DNA from: Paenibacillus humicola
Lineage (GTDB): Bacteria; Bacillota; Bacilli; Paenibacillales; Paenibacillaceae
Length of the DNA stretch: 64,000 nucleotides
Direction: 5' to 3'
Assembly: GCF_028826105.1 (NCBI RefSeq)
Contig: NZ_JAQGPL010000001.1
Coordinates: 1,142,501 to 1,206,500 of the forward strand
Positions 16,792 to 25,373 of the stretch are shown here, piece by piece. The notes below the pieces were generated by a model, which was not told where the DNA came from, did no database searches, and saw nothing but the letters and a program-made list of their open reading frames with translations. The position numbers were made by a program, and so were the translations under genes. Position 1 is the stretch's first letter, and every line of letters begins with the position of its first letter.

Positions 16792-19017
16792 TTACGCGCT
16801 GCAGCTTACGCAATCTTCGACCTCGAGGCTTTTGTTGCGGCAGTAGTACACGGTTTTGAGCCCATTCTCCCAGGCGGCGACGTACAGGTCGAGGAACGCC
16901 TTCGCCGTATACTCCGGCGTGATGTAGAGGTTGAACGACTGGGCCTGGTCAATATGGCGCTGGCGCCGGCCGGCGGCCTTGATGCTCCAGTGCTGGTCGA
17001 TATGGTGGGCTTCCTTATACAGCCAGAACGTTTCCTCGCTCAAATTCGGCGCCGTCTGCGGGATAACCGCATTTTTCTTCTCTTCGACGAAAAATTTGTT
17101 GAAAATCGGGTCGATGCCGGCCGTCGAGCCGGAGATCAGCGAGGTCGAAGCCGTCGGCGCGATCGCGAACATCCAGGCGTTGCGCACGCCGTGCTCGGCC
17201 ACGTCCGCCTTCAGCTGCTGCCACATCGGGCTGTCGTAGCCGCGCCGGGCAAAATATTCGCCCGTCTGCCATTCGCTGCCCTCGAACGCCTGGTACGTTC
17301 CTTTCTCGCGGGCGATATTCATCGACGCCTTGACCGCGCAGTAGTTGATCCATTCGTACAGCTCGTCCGCTTTCTCGAGATGCTCGTCCGACTCCCAGGC
17401 AATCCCGTTCAAGGCGAGCCACTGATGATAGCCGCTCGTGCCGAGGCCGACGGCGCGGTATTTGCGGTTCGTGATTTCCGCCTGCGGAATCGGATAATGG
17501 TTCAAGTCGATGACGTTGTCCATCATCCGCATCTGGCAGGAGACGACCTCCTCGATTTCCTCCTTCGTCCGGGTCCGGCCGAGGTTGAGGGAGGACAGGT
17601 TGCAGACGACGTAGTCGCCGCTTTTGATCTGCGTCGTAATAATGCCGTCCTCGTGCGTCGTCGAGACGTATTCGGTCGGGCTCATATTCTGGCAAATCTC
17701 CGTGCACAGGTTGGAGCAGTAGATGATGCCTTTATGCTTGTTCGGGTTCGCGCGGTTGACCGTGTCGCGGAAGAAGACGAACGGCGTCCCCGTCTCGAAC
17801 GAGCTGGTCAGGATGCGCTTCATGATTTCGATCGCCGGAATTTCGTCGTGGGACAGGCTCGGATGGGCGACGCACTCCTCGTAGCGGCGCTCCCACTCCT
17901 CGCCCCAGGAATCCTCCAGCGACCAGCCCATGTAGGTGCGCACCTCATGCGGATCGAACAGGTACCATGATTCGCGTTCCTGCACCTTCTTCATGAACAG
18001 GTCCGGAATGCAGACGCCGGGGAAAATATCGTGCGCCTTCATCCGGTCGTCGCCGTTGTTCGTCTTCAGGTTCAGGAAGTCGAGAACGTCTTTATGCCAC
18101 ACATCGAGGTAGACCGCGACGGCGCCGGAACGGACGCCGAGCTGGTCGACCGCGACCGCGGTGTTGTTGTAGTTCTTGATCCACGGCACGACGCCGCCGG
18201 CGACGCCCTTGTATCCGCGGATGTTGGAGCCGCGGCTGCGCACCTTGCCGACGTAGATGCCCATGCCGCCGCCGAATTTCGAAACCTGCGCGAAGCTGGA
18301 GTCGACATTATAGATACCCCACAGGTTGTCCGGCACCGTGTCGATAAAGCAGCTCGACAGCTGGTGGAACGGCTTGCGCGCGTTTGCGAGCGTCGGCGTC
18401 GCGACCGTCATCTGCAGGCGGCTCAGCACGTCGTAAAATTTGCGCGCCCAGGCCAGCTTGTCCTTTTCCTTCATCGCCAGATGCATCGCCACGCCCATGA
18501 ACAGCTCCTGCGGCAGCTCCAGCACTTCGCCGTTGAAGCCTTTGATCAGGTAGCGGTCGGCCAGCGTTTTGAGTCCGATATAATTGAATAAATAATCGCG
18601 TTCGGGCTGGATGTAGTTGCCGAGCTCGCGGATTTCGTCCCGGGAGTAATGCTCGAGTATGTATTTGCCGTAAAAGCCCTTCTCGGTCAAGTAGGTGATG
18701 AGCGAATAAAAGTCCCCGTAGCCGAAATACCCGTATTTGCGGTTAATGGCCGACTCCTTGTACAGGTCGTATACGAGCAGCTTGGCGGCGACGTACTGCC
18801 AGTTCGGTTCCTCGATGCTCGTCTTCTCGACGGCGACCTGAATGAGCGTGCGCTGAATTTCTTTCGTCGTAATGTTGTTGCGGAAATAAGGCAGCAGAGC
18901 GGTCTCGAGCTCGAGCGGGTCGCAGTCGGCATAGCCGGCGCACGAGAAATCGATAACCTTCTTCAGCTTCGAAAAGATGAGTTCCTCTTTCTGGCCGTTG
19001 CGCTTGATAATATCCAC
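16792..19017 (-). CDS. nrdA: Ribonucleoside-diphosphate reductase, alpha subunit
   Basis: The 741-residue catalytic subunit reduces NDPs to dNDPs. It opens with an ATP-cone (IIKRNGQKEELIFSKLKKVI), which usually sets overall activity by dATP/ATP. The active-site loop SNLCTEI (Asn, Cys, Glu) is present, as are the glycine-rich FGGGMGIYV and the redox-active C-terminal Cys pair (DCVSCSA). The start is GTG 19017 with AAGGAG about 12 bases upstream. It is the first gene of the nrdA-nrdB operon, and two NrdR boxes lie 50-95 bases upstream. Confidence 0.95.
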   Translation of the reverse strand: MDIIKRNGQKEELIFSKLKKVIDFSCAGYADCDPLELETALLPYFRNNITTKEIQRTLIQVAVEKTSIEEPNWQYVAAKLLVYDLYKESAINRKYGYFGYGDFYSLITYLTEKGFYGKYILEHYSRDEIRELGNYIQPERDYLFNYIGLKTLADRYLIKGFNGEVLELPQELFMGVAMHLAMKEKDKLAWARKFYDVLSRLQMTVATPTLANARKPFHQLSSCFIDTVPDNLWGIYNVDSSFAQVSKFGGGMGIYVGKVRSRGSNIRGYKGVAGGVVPWIKNYNNTAVAVDQLGVRSGAVAVYLDVWHKDVLDFLNLKTNNGDDRMKAHDIFPGVCIPDLFMKKVQERESWYLFDPHEVRTYMGWSLEDSWGEEWERRYEECVAHPSLSHDEIPAIEIMKRILTSSFETGTPFVFFRDTVNRANPNKHKGIIYCSNLCTEICQNMSPTEYVSTTHEDGIITTQIKSGDYVVCNLSSLNLGRTRTKEEIEEVVSCQMRMMDNVIDLNHYPIPQAEITNRKYRAVGLGTSGYHQWLALNGIAWESDEHLEKADELYEWINYCAVKASMNIAREKGTYQAFEGSEWQTGEYFARRGYDSPMWQQLKADVAEHGVRNAWMFAIAPTASTSLISGSTAGIDPIFNKFFVEEKKNAVIPQTAPNLSEETFWLYKEAHHIDQHWSIKAAGRRQRHIDQAQSFNLYITPEYTAKAFLDLYVAAWENGLKTVYYCRNKSLEVEDCVSCSA

Positions 19018-19065
19018 GAGAGCGTGTCACTCCTTGTCGAATAACGTCGTTCAAAACAGGCAAAC

Positions 19066-19112
19066 ACACAATATATAGATTAGCAAAATCTAAATTACAC
19101 CAATATATAGTG
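19066..19112 (-). promoter_or_regulatory. Pair of NrdR boxes upstream of nrdA
   Basis: Two sites share the core AATATATAG: ACAC-core-ATT (19066-19081) and CACC-core-TGG (19098-19113). Both fit the NrdR consensus ACACWATATATWGTGT. The cores start at 19070 and 19102, 32 bases or three helical turns apart, which is the usual spacing. Repression of the nrd operon by NrdR with dATP/ATP is established for such paired boxes. Confidence 0.85.
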
Positions 19113-19311
19113 GGAGTCAAGGCATGCCGTTCGACACCGGAGAGCCTGAAAAACGGATGAAAACTTGCGGAAACTGGGAGTTAAAAAACCGCCCTTTTTG
19201 TCAAGACGTCAAAAAAAATATTTATTCCGCTCATAAAACGTTCATATTCTCGGGTTGGAGTTCCGCTCGGCGGTTTAGTAAACTGAAATCGTCTAACGTT
19301 CGTATGCTTAT

Positions 19312-21009
19312 ATGCAGAACGAATCGAACGGAGAGGATGTGCTCTTTTCCCCCATGCCTAAGTCTATGAAACAAGCCGTCATTTCCGCCATGCGCCGCCG
19401 CGCCGCCTGGGCGCTGCTGGTGCTGGCCGCGCTGCTCGTCGTGTTTCCGTCCGCCGTGTCCGCGCATGCGGAGCTCGAGCAGGCGGTTCCGCTGCCGAAC
19501 AGCCAGCTGAAAGCCGGTCCGCAGGAGGTCAGCTTGAGTTTTAGCGAAGGGATCGACCCGGAAGCGCTCGGCCTTGAGGTGCTCGACTCCAAATCCCGGT
19601 CCGTCACGTCGGCCAAGCCGGCGATCAGCAAGGACCATAAAACATTGACGCTCGCCCTGCCGAAGCTCGGCGACGGCGTGTATACCGTATCGTTCCAGAT
19701 CATTTCGGCGGATTCGCACCCGGTTAGCGGCTCCTACGTTTTCGTCGTCGGGACGCCTCCTCCGGGCTTCGACGCATCGGATTTCAATCCGCACGCGCAG
19801 CTCGGCCACGAAGGCCACGAAGCGGAAACCCAGGTATCGTCCAAACAGTTTATCCTGTACGCGGTGCGCATCGCTTACTATGCCGCCCTGCTGCTTGCCG
19901 CGGGGCTTGCGATCTGGTCGCTGTTTATGCGCAAGAAAAGCGAAACGCTCGCCGAAACGTTCAAAAAATGGGAAAAGCTGTCGATGCGCGCGCTCATTGT
20001 GGCGGTGCTGCTGTTCGTTTTTATCCACGCCAACGATCTCTTGAGCGGCTACCCGTCCAGCCAGTATAAGCAGCTGTTTCTGGAAACGGCCGTCGGCCGG
20101 GAGTGGATCGCCCTGATCGCGCTCGCCGCCGCCGGCTTTGCGACGCTGCGGCTGCATGCCGCCTCGAAGGCGGTGTGGGCGGCCGCCGTGCTCGGCCTGG
20201 AGAGCTGGGTCGGCCACGCGTCCGTCTTCAACCCGAAATGGGGCACGGTGCTGATGGACTTCGTCCATTTGACGGCCGCCGCCCTGTGGACCGGGGGACT
20301 GGCGCTGCTGCTCGCCCTTTGGGCCGCCGACCGGAAGGAGGCGGGTAGGTTTGCGGCGCGCTTCTCGCGGGTGGCGCTGCTGTCGATCGCGGCGCTTGTG
20401 CTGACGGGCGCCGGCATGACGCTGCTGTTCCTACCGTCGCTGCGCTATTTGTTCTACACCGCCTGGGGTACGCTGCTGCTGATCAAGACCGGCCTTGTCG
20501 TGCTGGTCATCGCAACGGGCGCGTTCCTGCACCTGCGGGTGCGGCGGGGGGACCTGCCGGCCTTCGCGCTGCTGCGCGCCGATGCCGGGCTGATGGCGCT
20601 CATTATCGCCGTCGCCGCGATTTTCACCTATACCAGCCCGCTGCCGGCGAACGAACCGGTCTACTATCACCAGATGGGGACCGACATGCATATGACGCTG
20701 AGCATTTCTCCGAACAAGCCGGGCAACAATGAATTTATCGTCAAAATCTGGCTGCCGGACAAACTGGGAACGCCGAAGTCGGCGTCGCTCCGCCTGATTT
20801 CCAAGGACAGGGCGGAGGTAGGGCCGATCGACGTGCCGGTCAAGCCGTTCAAGGATACGGAAATCACGACCTTCGAAGGTTACGTCAGAACGGCCTACAA
20901 GGCGGAGGGCCCGTATATCCCGTTTGCCGGGAAGTGGGAAGCGGAGGTCAGCGTCATGGATAAGGACGACAACGTGCATGTGGAGCGGTACGATTTCCGC
21001 AACTATTAA
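19312..21009 (+). CDS. ycnJ: CopC-CopD fusion protein, probable copper uptake (YcnJ-like)
   Basis: The roughly 565-residue protein has a signal helix (about 28-50, ending VSAHAEL), a CopC beta-domain (about 51-145) in which the His after cleavage is a copper ligand, a His-rich linker (HAQLGHEGHEAE), a CopD membrane domain of eight helices (about 180-440), and an extra C-terminal outside domain (about 455-565). B. subtilis YcnJ has the same plan and imports copper. The start is unsure: ATG 19312 has no ribosome site, while an in-frame GTG at 19339 has GGAG 5 bases upstream. It is followed by a two-component pair and YcnI. Confidence 0.9.
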   Translation: MQNESNGEDVLFSPMPKSMKQAVISAMRRRAAWALLVLAALLVVFPSAVSAHAELEQAVPLPNSQLKAGPQEVSLSFSEGIDPEALGLEVLDSKSRSVTSAKPAISKDHKTLTLALPKLGDGVYTVSFQIISADSHPVSGSYVFVVGTPPPGFDASDFNPHAQLGHEGHEAETQVSSKQFILYAVRIAYYAALLLAAGLAIWSLFMRKKSETLAETFKKWEKLSMRALIVAVLLFVFIHANDLLSGYPSSQYKQLFLETAVGREWIALIALAAAGFATLRLHAASKAVWAAAVLGLESWVGHASVFNPKWGTVLMDFVHLTAAALWTGGLALLLALWAADRKEAGRFAARFSRVALLSIAALVLTGAGMTLLFLPSLRYLFYTAWGTLLLIKTGLVVLVIATGAFLHLRVRRGDLPAFALLRADAGLMALIIAVAAIFTYTSPLPANEPVYYHQMGTDMHMTLSISPNKPGNNEFIVKIWLPDKLGTPKSASLRLISKDRAEVGPIDVPVKPFKDTEITTFEGYVRTAYKAEGPYIPFAGKWEAEVSVMDKDDNVHVERYDFRNY

Positions 21010-21053
21010 CCGGCGCGTTCCGCGCGGCCGGGTGAAAGGCGGCGAAGCGGAGC

Positions 21054-21902
21054 ATGCCGTATAAAAGAATCAAGCGGCTCATTCTGTGGATCCCCCCGCT
21101 GGCGATCGCGCTGTGGGAATACATGCGGCACGCTTTTCTGCTGCCGTACATCTCGATGGGGCTCGGCAATTTGCTTACGCCGGTGCTGGCGCTGCTACTG
21201 ACGCTGACCGTCATGCGGCGCCTGTTTCGAATGCTGGAGGCGACGAGCGAGTCGCTGCAGCGGGAACGGTCGGCCAAGGCGGCGCTGCTCGAGCGCGAGC
21301 GGCTGGCCCGCGAGCTTCACGACGGCATTTCGCAGTCGCTTTTTCTGCTGGCGGTCAAGCTTGACAAGCTGGAGCACGCCGAGGACGGGGAGCAGGTGCG
21401 CGAGACGGCGGAGCAAATCCGCAAAACGGCGAAGCATATGTACGACGACGTCCGGCAGTCGATCGCGAGTCTTCGCGGCGAGCCTACGGGCGAGGAAATG
21501 CAGTGGATGGACGCCGTGCGGCAGATGGCCGAACAGCTTGGCCAGGGCGGTCTGCGGACCGAGCTGGATTGGCGGCTTCCGGATACGCAGCTGACCGACA
21601 AGGAGAAGGTCGAGCTGCTGGCCATCGTCCGCGAAGCGATGATGAACGTGGAGAAGCATGCCCGCGCCTCGCGGCTCGCCGTGCACGCCGCCGCGGAGCC
21701 CGTGGACGGCGGAGGTTTCCGCGTCACGGTGGAGGACGACGGCGTCGGCGCCGACGAGCGCGAGCTGAACGCGAGAGGCCGGTACGGCGTCCGCATGATG
21801 CGGGACCGGGCGGCGGCGATGGGCTGGCGCTTTGAGATCCGGCCGGCGGGCCAGGAGGCTGCCGGGACCGTCGTCGAGGTCGCCAAGACGGACGGGCGTT
21901 AA
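21054..21902 (+). CDS. NarL-type sensor histidine kinase in the copper locus
   Basis: The 282-residue kinase has two TM helices (about 8-28 and 36-56) with almost no outside loop, so it senses within or at the membrane. A HisKA_3 dimer domain follows with the phosphorylated His at about residue 89 (RELHDGISQS). The N-box of the HATPase_c domain is REAMMNVEKHA, and the G-box DDGVGAD. It should phosphorylate the LuxR-type regulator encoded 23 bases downstream. Placed between the YcnJ-like and YcnI-like genes, it may control copper homeostasis, unlike B. subtilis where YcnK does this. The ribosome site is weak (GGAG 3 bases before the ATG). Confidence 0.9.
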   Translation: MPYKRIKRLILWIPPLAIALWEYMRHAFLLPYISMGLGNLLTPVLALLLTLTVMRRLFRMLEATSESLQRERSAKAALLERERLARELHDGISQSLFLLAVKLDKLEHAEDGEQVRETAEQIRKTAKHMYDDVRQSIASLRGEPTGEEMQWMDAVRQMAEQLGQGGLRTELDWRLPDTQLTDKEKVELLAIVREAMMNVEKHARASRLAVHAAAEPVDGGGFRVTVEDDGVGADERELNARGRYGVRMMRDRAAAMGWRFEIRPAGQEAAGTVVEVAKTDGR

Positions 21903-21925
21903 CAAGCGGGAACGGAGGTGGAGCG

Positions 21926-22696
21926 GTGGAGGAACGGAGCGGGCGCGTCCGCGTCATGATCGCGGACGACCATCCCCATGGCCGGGAGGGGATACGCGAC
22001 ATTTTGGAGAGGGACGCGTCCTTCGAGATCGTCGGCGAAGCGGAGGACGGCGAGCAGGCGGTACGGCTGGCCGCCGCGCTGGCGCCCGATTTGATCCTGA
22101 TGGACATCCGAATGCCGAACGTGAACGGGATGGCGGCGACCGCCCGCATTAAAGCGGCCGATCCGCAGGTGAAAATCGTCATGGTGACGGTGTCCGACGA
22201 CATCGCCGATCTGTTCGAGGCGATCAAGCACGGCGCGCAGGGCTATCTGCCGAAAAACGTGTCGCCTTCCGCCTGGCTCGAATATTTGCGCGCGGTAGCC
22301 GTCGATGAGACGCCGATGCCGAAGGAGCTCGCCTTCCGGCTGCTGCAGGAATTTACCGCCGGCCGCACCGAGACGAAGCGGCGGAGCGACGAAGCCGGGG
22401 CGCCGCTGCGGCGGGGAAGCGGCCCGGCTGCGGGAGCGCAGCGTCCGGGCGGAATCGACGCGTCCGCCAAAGCGCAGGAAATCGACGCGTCCGGCCGGAC
22501 GCCGTTAACCCCGCGCGAACGTGAAATATTGGAACGGGTCGCGCAGGGCGAATCGAACCGGCAAATTGCCGAAACGCTCGGCATCTCCGAGCATACGGTG
22601 AAAAACCATCTCAAGAGCATTTTGCAAAAGCTGCATCTGGACAACCGCGTCCAGCTCACCCGTTATGCGTTCGAGCGCGGCTGGATGGACCGGTAA
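21926..22696 (+). CDS. LuxR/NarL-family response regulator in the copper locus
   Basis: The 256-residue regulator has a receiver domain (about 8-125) with phospho-acceptor D60 in LILMDIRMPN, acidic pair DD (IADDH) and Lys in LPKN, and a C-terminal LuxR HTH (about 192-250, LTPREREILERVAQGESNRQIAETLG). The linker between them (about 150-190) is unusually long and low in complexity (Arg/Gly/Ala-rich). The start is GTG 21926 after CGGAGGTGG. It is the partner of the kinase just upstream. The targets are unknown; the ycn genes on both sides are the obvious candidates. Confidence 0.92.
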   Translation: MEERSGRVRVMIADDHPHGREGIRDILERDASFEIVGEAEDGEQAVRLAAALAPDLILMDIRMPNVNGMAATARIKAADPQVKIVMVTVSDDIADLFEAIKHGAQGYLPKNVSPSAWLEYLRAVAVDETPMPKELAFRLLQEFTAGRTETKRRSDEAGAPLRRGSGPAAGAQRPGGIDASAKAQEIDASGRTPLTPREREILERVAQGESNRQIAETLGISEHTVKNHLKSILQKLHLDNRVQLTRYAFERGWMDR

Positions 22697-22811
22697 CCGG
22701 GCGTCACCGAACCGACACAGGACGGTAGCTCTTTCGAGTCATGTTTGCGCGTTTCCGCTCTTCTATAATAAAACCGATCGAACAGATAACCGGATGGAGG
22801 GGCAAGAGAAC

Positions 22812-23429
22812 ATGATTCTTTTTAAAAAATGGACCGTGCCGGCCGCCGCGCTGCTGTCGCTGGTCCTGTTCGCGGGGATTGCCAGCGCGCACGTGTCGGT
22901 TCAGCCGGCGCAGACGACGCAGGGCGCGTACGAAGTCTTCTCGGTGCGCGTGCCGAGCGAGGAAGAGAACGTGACGACCAAAAGCGTGAAGGTAACGGTG
23001 CCGTCCGGGGTCAGCGTCACCCGCGTGGAGCCGCATGACGGCTGGAAGGTTCAGCTGGATCAAAATGAGGACGGCTCGTTCAAGACGATTACGTGGACCG
23101 CGGAAGGCGCAGGCCTGGCGCAGACGGAGTTTACCGATTTCCGGATGCAGGGCCGGGTGGCGGACAACGCGACGCAGCTCGTCTGGAAAGCGTACCAGAC
23201 GTACAGCGACGGCAAGGTCGTCGAATGGACCGGCGCGCCGGATGCCGATCATCCCGCGTCGGTGACGACGGTCGAAGCGGCCGTGGGCGGCGATCCTGCG
23301 CAAGCGGCGGGAGAAGCGGCCGGCGGGAGCGACGCGAAGGAGAATGCTGCGCTCGTCCTGGCGATTGCCGGCGTCGTGCTGGGCGCCGCCGCGCTCGTCC
23401 TGGCCGCCGTCAAACGGCGCCGGGCGTGA
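22812..23429 (+). CDS. ycnI: YcnI-like copper-associated membrane-anchored protein (DUF1775)
   Basis: The 205-residue product has a signal peptide (about 1-26, GIASAH) after which the mature N-terminal His can bind copper, as in YcnI. A beta-rich DUF1775 domain follows (about 27-155), then an Ala/Gly linker and a C-terminal TM helix (about 177-200) with a KRRRA stop. It is thought to act as a copper chaperone outside the membrane. ATG 22812 was chosen because the signal peptide starts there; ATGGAGGGG lies about 11 bases upstream. There are 115 bases between it and the response regulator gene. Confidence 0.88.
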   Translation: MILFKKWTVPAAALLSLVLFAGIASAHVSVQPAQTTQGAYEVFSVRVPSEEENVTTKSVKVTVPSGVSVTRVEPHDGWKVQLDQNEDGSFKTITWTAEGAGLAQTEFTDFRMQGRVADNATQLVWKAYQTYSDGKVVEWTGAPDADHPASVTTVEAAVGGDPAQAAGEAAGGSDAKENAALVLAIAGVVLGAAALVLAAVKRRRA

Positions 23430-23587
23430 GCGGACCGGCGGACCTCCGCGCCGATACGGGTTTGCGGCAATGACGCCTAGACGCGGCGCGGGAACGCAAA
23501 GGGCGGGAACACGCCGGTCCGCCCGGTCTGGCTGCCCCGGAATTTGGGGTCGCGGAGAGGACGGTGCATGGGCCTAAGCCGCGGCAG

Positions 23588-23616
23588 TTGCATAAGCGCC
23601 TGTCATTGTTTATAAT
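23588..23616 (+). promoter_or_regulatory. Sigma-A promoter of the pheS T-box transcript
   Basis: TTGCAT (23588-23593), a 17-base spacer and a perfect TATAAT (23611-23616). Transcription would start near 23623 and include the whole T-box leader. Confidence 0.8.
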
Positions 23617-23639
23617 AGTGAATTAGCTTATGTTTGATA

Positions 23640-23968
23640 GCTTGACATGCGATGACGGAGAAAAGTAGGCAGCGGTTCGCGCACAGGGAGAAGACGCCGG
23701 AGATTGAGAGCGTCTTTGCGGATACGGCCGCAGCTGAAGTTCGCTCCCGAGCAGACTCTTGAACGGCGTTCTTCGTCCGGTTCGGACGGCGCCGCAGTAG
23801 GGAAGTCCGGGTTCGGCCCGTTACAGCCGGCAGAAGGGATTTTCGCAGCCTCGCATGGGCCGTCCGGATGAGACGGAGATTCGATCGGCGCGCAAGTCCG
23901 AATTAGGGTGGTACCACGGTTCTTTCGTCCCTTTTGGGGAGAAGGAGCCTTTTTTTATTTTTTATGGC
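23640..23968 (+). promoter_or_regulatory. T-box riboswitch controlling pheS-pheT
   Basis: The leader contains the hallmark T-box AGGGTGGTACCACGG (23905-23919), which pairs with the uncharged tRNA 3' end in the antiterminator. A competing terminator follows (about 23917-23967): GGTTCTTTCGTCCC pairs with GGGGAGAAGGAGCC (with G-U pairs), then a run of T. The 5' part has Stem-I features (GATGACGGAGAAAAGTA near 23651-23668). A UUC triplet near 23740, within GAAGTTCGCTCCC, is the likely phenylalanine specifier, next to a CTCCC that can pair with GGGAG near 23688. The specifier placement is inferred. Confidence 0.88.
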
Positions 23969-23984
23969 GGAAAGGATGGGAACG

Positions 23985-25022
23985 ATGAAGGAACGATTGG
24001 AAGCATTGCGGACGGAAGCGCTGCAGGAGCTGGAGCGCGTCGACAGCCCGCAGCGCTTGAGCGACCTGCGGGTCAAGTATTTGGGCAAAAAGGGCGCGCT
24101 GACCGAGATTTTGCGCGGCATGGGAGCCTTAAGCGCCGAGGAGCGGCCGGTAATCGGCCAAGTCGCCAACGACGTCCGGGCGGCGATCGAGCAGGTGATC
24201 GAAGCGAAGCAGGCGGCGTTCCAGCAGGCCGAGACGGAAAACCGGCTGCGCGCCGAGACGATCGACGTGACGCTCCCGGGAAAGCGGCCGCCTTCGGGTG
24301 CGGTGCATCCGCTGAACAAGGTGGCGCAGGAGATCGAAGACATTTTCATCGGCCTCGGCTATACGATCGCGGAAGGCCCCGAGGTGGAGACGGACTTCTA
24401 CAACTTTGAGGCGCTCAATCTGCCGAAGGATCATCCGGCGCGCGACATGCAGGATTCGTTTTATATTACGGACGAAATCCTGATGCGCACCCATACGTCG
24501 CCGGTGCAGATCCGGACGATGAGGGCGATGGACGGCAAGACGCCGGTCAAAGTTATTTGCCCGGGCAAAGTATACCGACGCGACGACGACGACGCGACGC
24601 ATTCCTTCCAGTTCAACCAGATCGAAGGGCTGGTCGTCGGACCGAACATCCGCATGAGCGATCTGAAGGGAACGCTGCTCCAGTTCGTGCAGCTGATGTT
24701 CGGCAGGCAGGCGCAAATCCGGCTGCGGCCGAGCTTCTTCCCGTTCACCGAGCCGAGCGCCGAGGTTGACGTCACCTGCGTGCAGTGCGGCGGTCACGGC
24801 TGCCGGATGTGCAAGCATACCGGCTGGCTGGAAATACTCGGCTGCGGCATGGTCCATCCGCGGGTGCTGGAATACGGCGGCTACGATCCGGAGAAAGTGA
24901 GCGGCTTCGCCTTCGGCATGGGCGTGGAGCGAATCGCGCTGCTGAAGTACGGCATCGATGATATTCGCCATTTTTACACGAACGATCTGCGTTTTCTGGG
25001 CCAGTTTGTCCGAATGTCCTGA
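23985..25022 (+). CDS. pheS: Phenylalanyl-tRNA synthetase, alpha subunit
   Basis: The 345-residue catalytic subunit charges tRNA-Phe as an alpha2-beta2 enzyme. It has an N-terminal coiled coil (about 1-90) and a class II core, with motif 2 ([22 protein letters not shown]) and motif 3 ([18 protein letters not shown]). A CxxC...CxxC-like segment ([12 protein letters not shown]) lies between them. The length matches the B. subtilis enzyme. ATG 23985 lies 9 bases after GAAAGG; the earlier ATG at 23964 falls within the terminator T-run. It is controlled by the T-box upstream. Confidence 0.97.
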   Translation: MKERLEALRTEALQELERVDSPQRLSDLRVKYLGKKGALTEILRGMGALSAEERPVIGQVANDVRAAIEQVIEAKQAAFQQAETENRLRAETIDVTLPGKRPPSGAVHPLNKVAQEIEDIFIGLGYTIAEGPEVETDFYNFEALNLPKDHPARDMQDSFYITDEILMRTHTSPVQIRTMRAMDGKTPVKVICPGKVYRRDDDDATHSFQFNQIEGLVVGPNIRMSDLKGTLLQFVQLMFGRQAQIRLRPSFFPFTEPSAEVDVTCVQCGGHGCRMCKHTGWLEILGCGMVHPRVLEYGGYDPEKVSGFAFGMGVERIALLKYGIDDIRHFYTNDLRFLGQFVRMS

Positions 25023-25112
25023 CGCGCGGAAAACTTATGCTTGCGAAGCGAATTTTCGGCTTGCAGTGGCTCAAGGAGCGAACGCAGAAAATTTAAAGCG
25101 TATAGAAGCGGG

Positions 25113-25355
25113 CTTTCTGCTTTGCAGAAAACTTAAAGTAAAAGCTTGCGAGGCGAGTTTTCTGCTCCGCAGAAAACTTTTAGCCTATGCTTGCGATGCA
25201 AGTTTTCTGCTCCGCAGAAAACTTTAGCTTATGCTTACGAAGTTAGTTTCTTCTCTGCAGAAAACTTTAGCTTATGCTTACGAAGTTAGTTTTCTGCTCC
25301 GCAGAAAACTTTTAGCCTATGCTTGCGATGCAAGTTTTCTGCTCCGCAGAAAACT
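25113..25355 (+). repeat. Tandem array of about 45-bp hairpin repeats between pheS and pheT
   Basis: Five good copies of a palindromic hairpin, AGTTTTCTGC-TCC-GCAGAAAACT, start at 25156, 25201, 25245 (diverged), 25288 and 25333, with a degenerate copy at 25113 and traces further up to about 25023. The 22-base spacers are also repeated (TTTAGCCTATGCTTGCGATG and variants). The period is 43-45 bases. The last hairpin ends 6 bases before the AGGAGG of pheT. Each stem is 10 bp with a 3-base loop. It is not coding by any evidence. Confidence 0.9.
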
Positions 25356-25373
25356 TTTAGGAGGGTGCAAACG

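Noticed and set aside
25113..25355. 45-bp repeats as a CRISPR array
   Set aside because: The spacers between hairpins are themselves repeated, not unique, and the period is too short.
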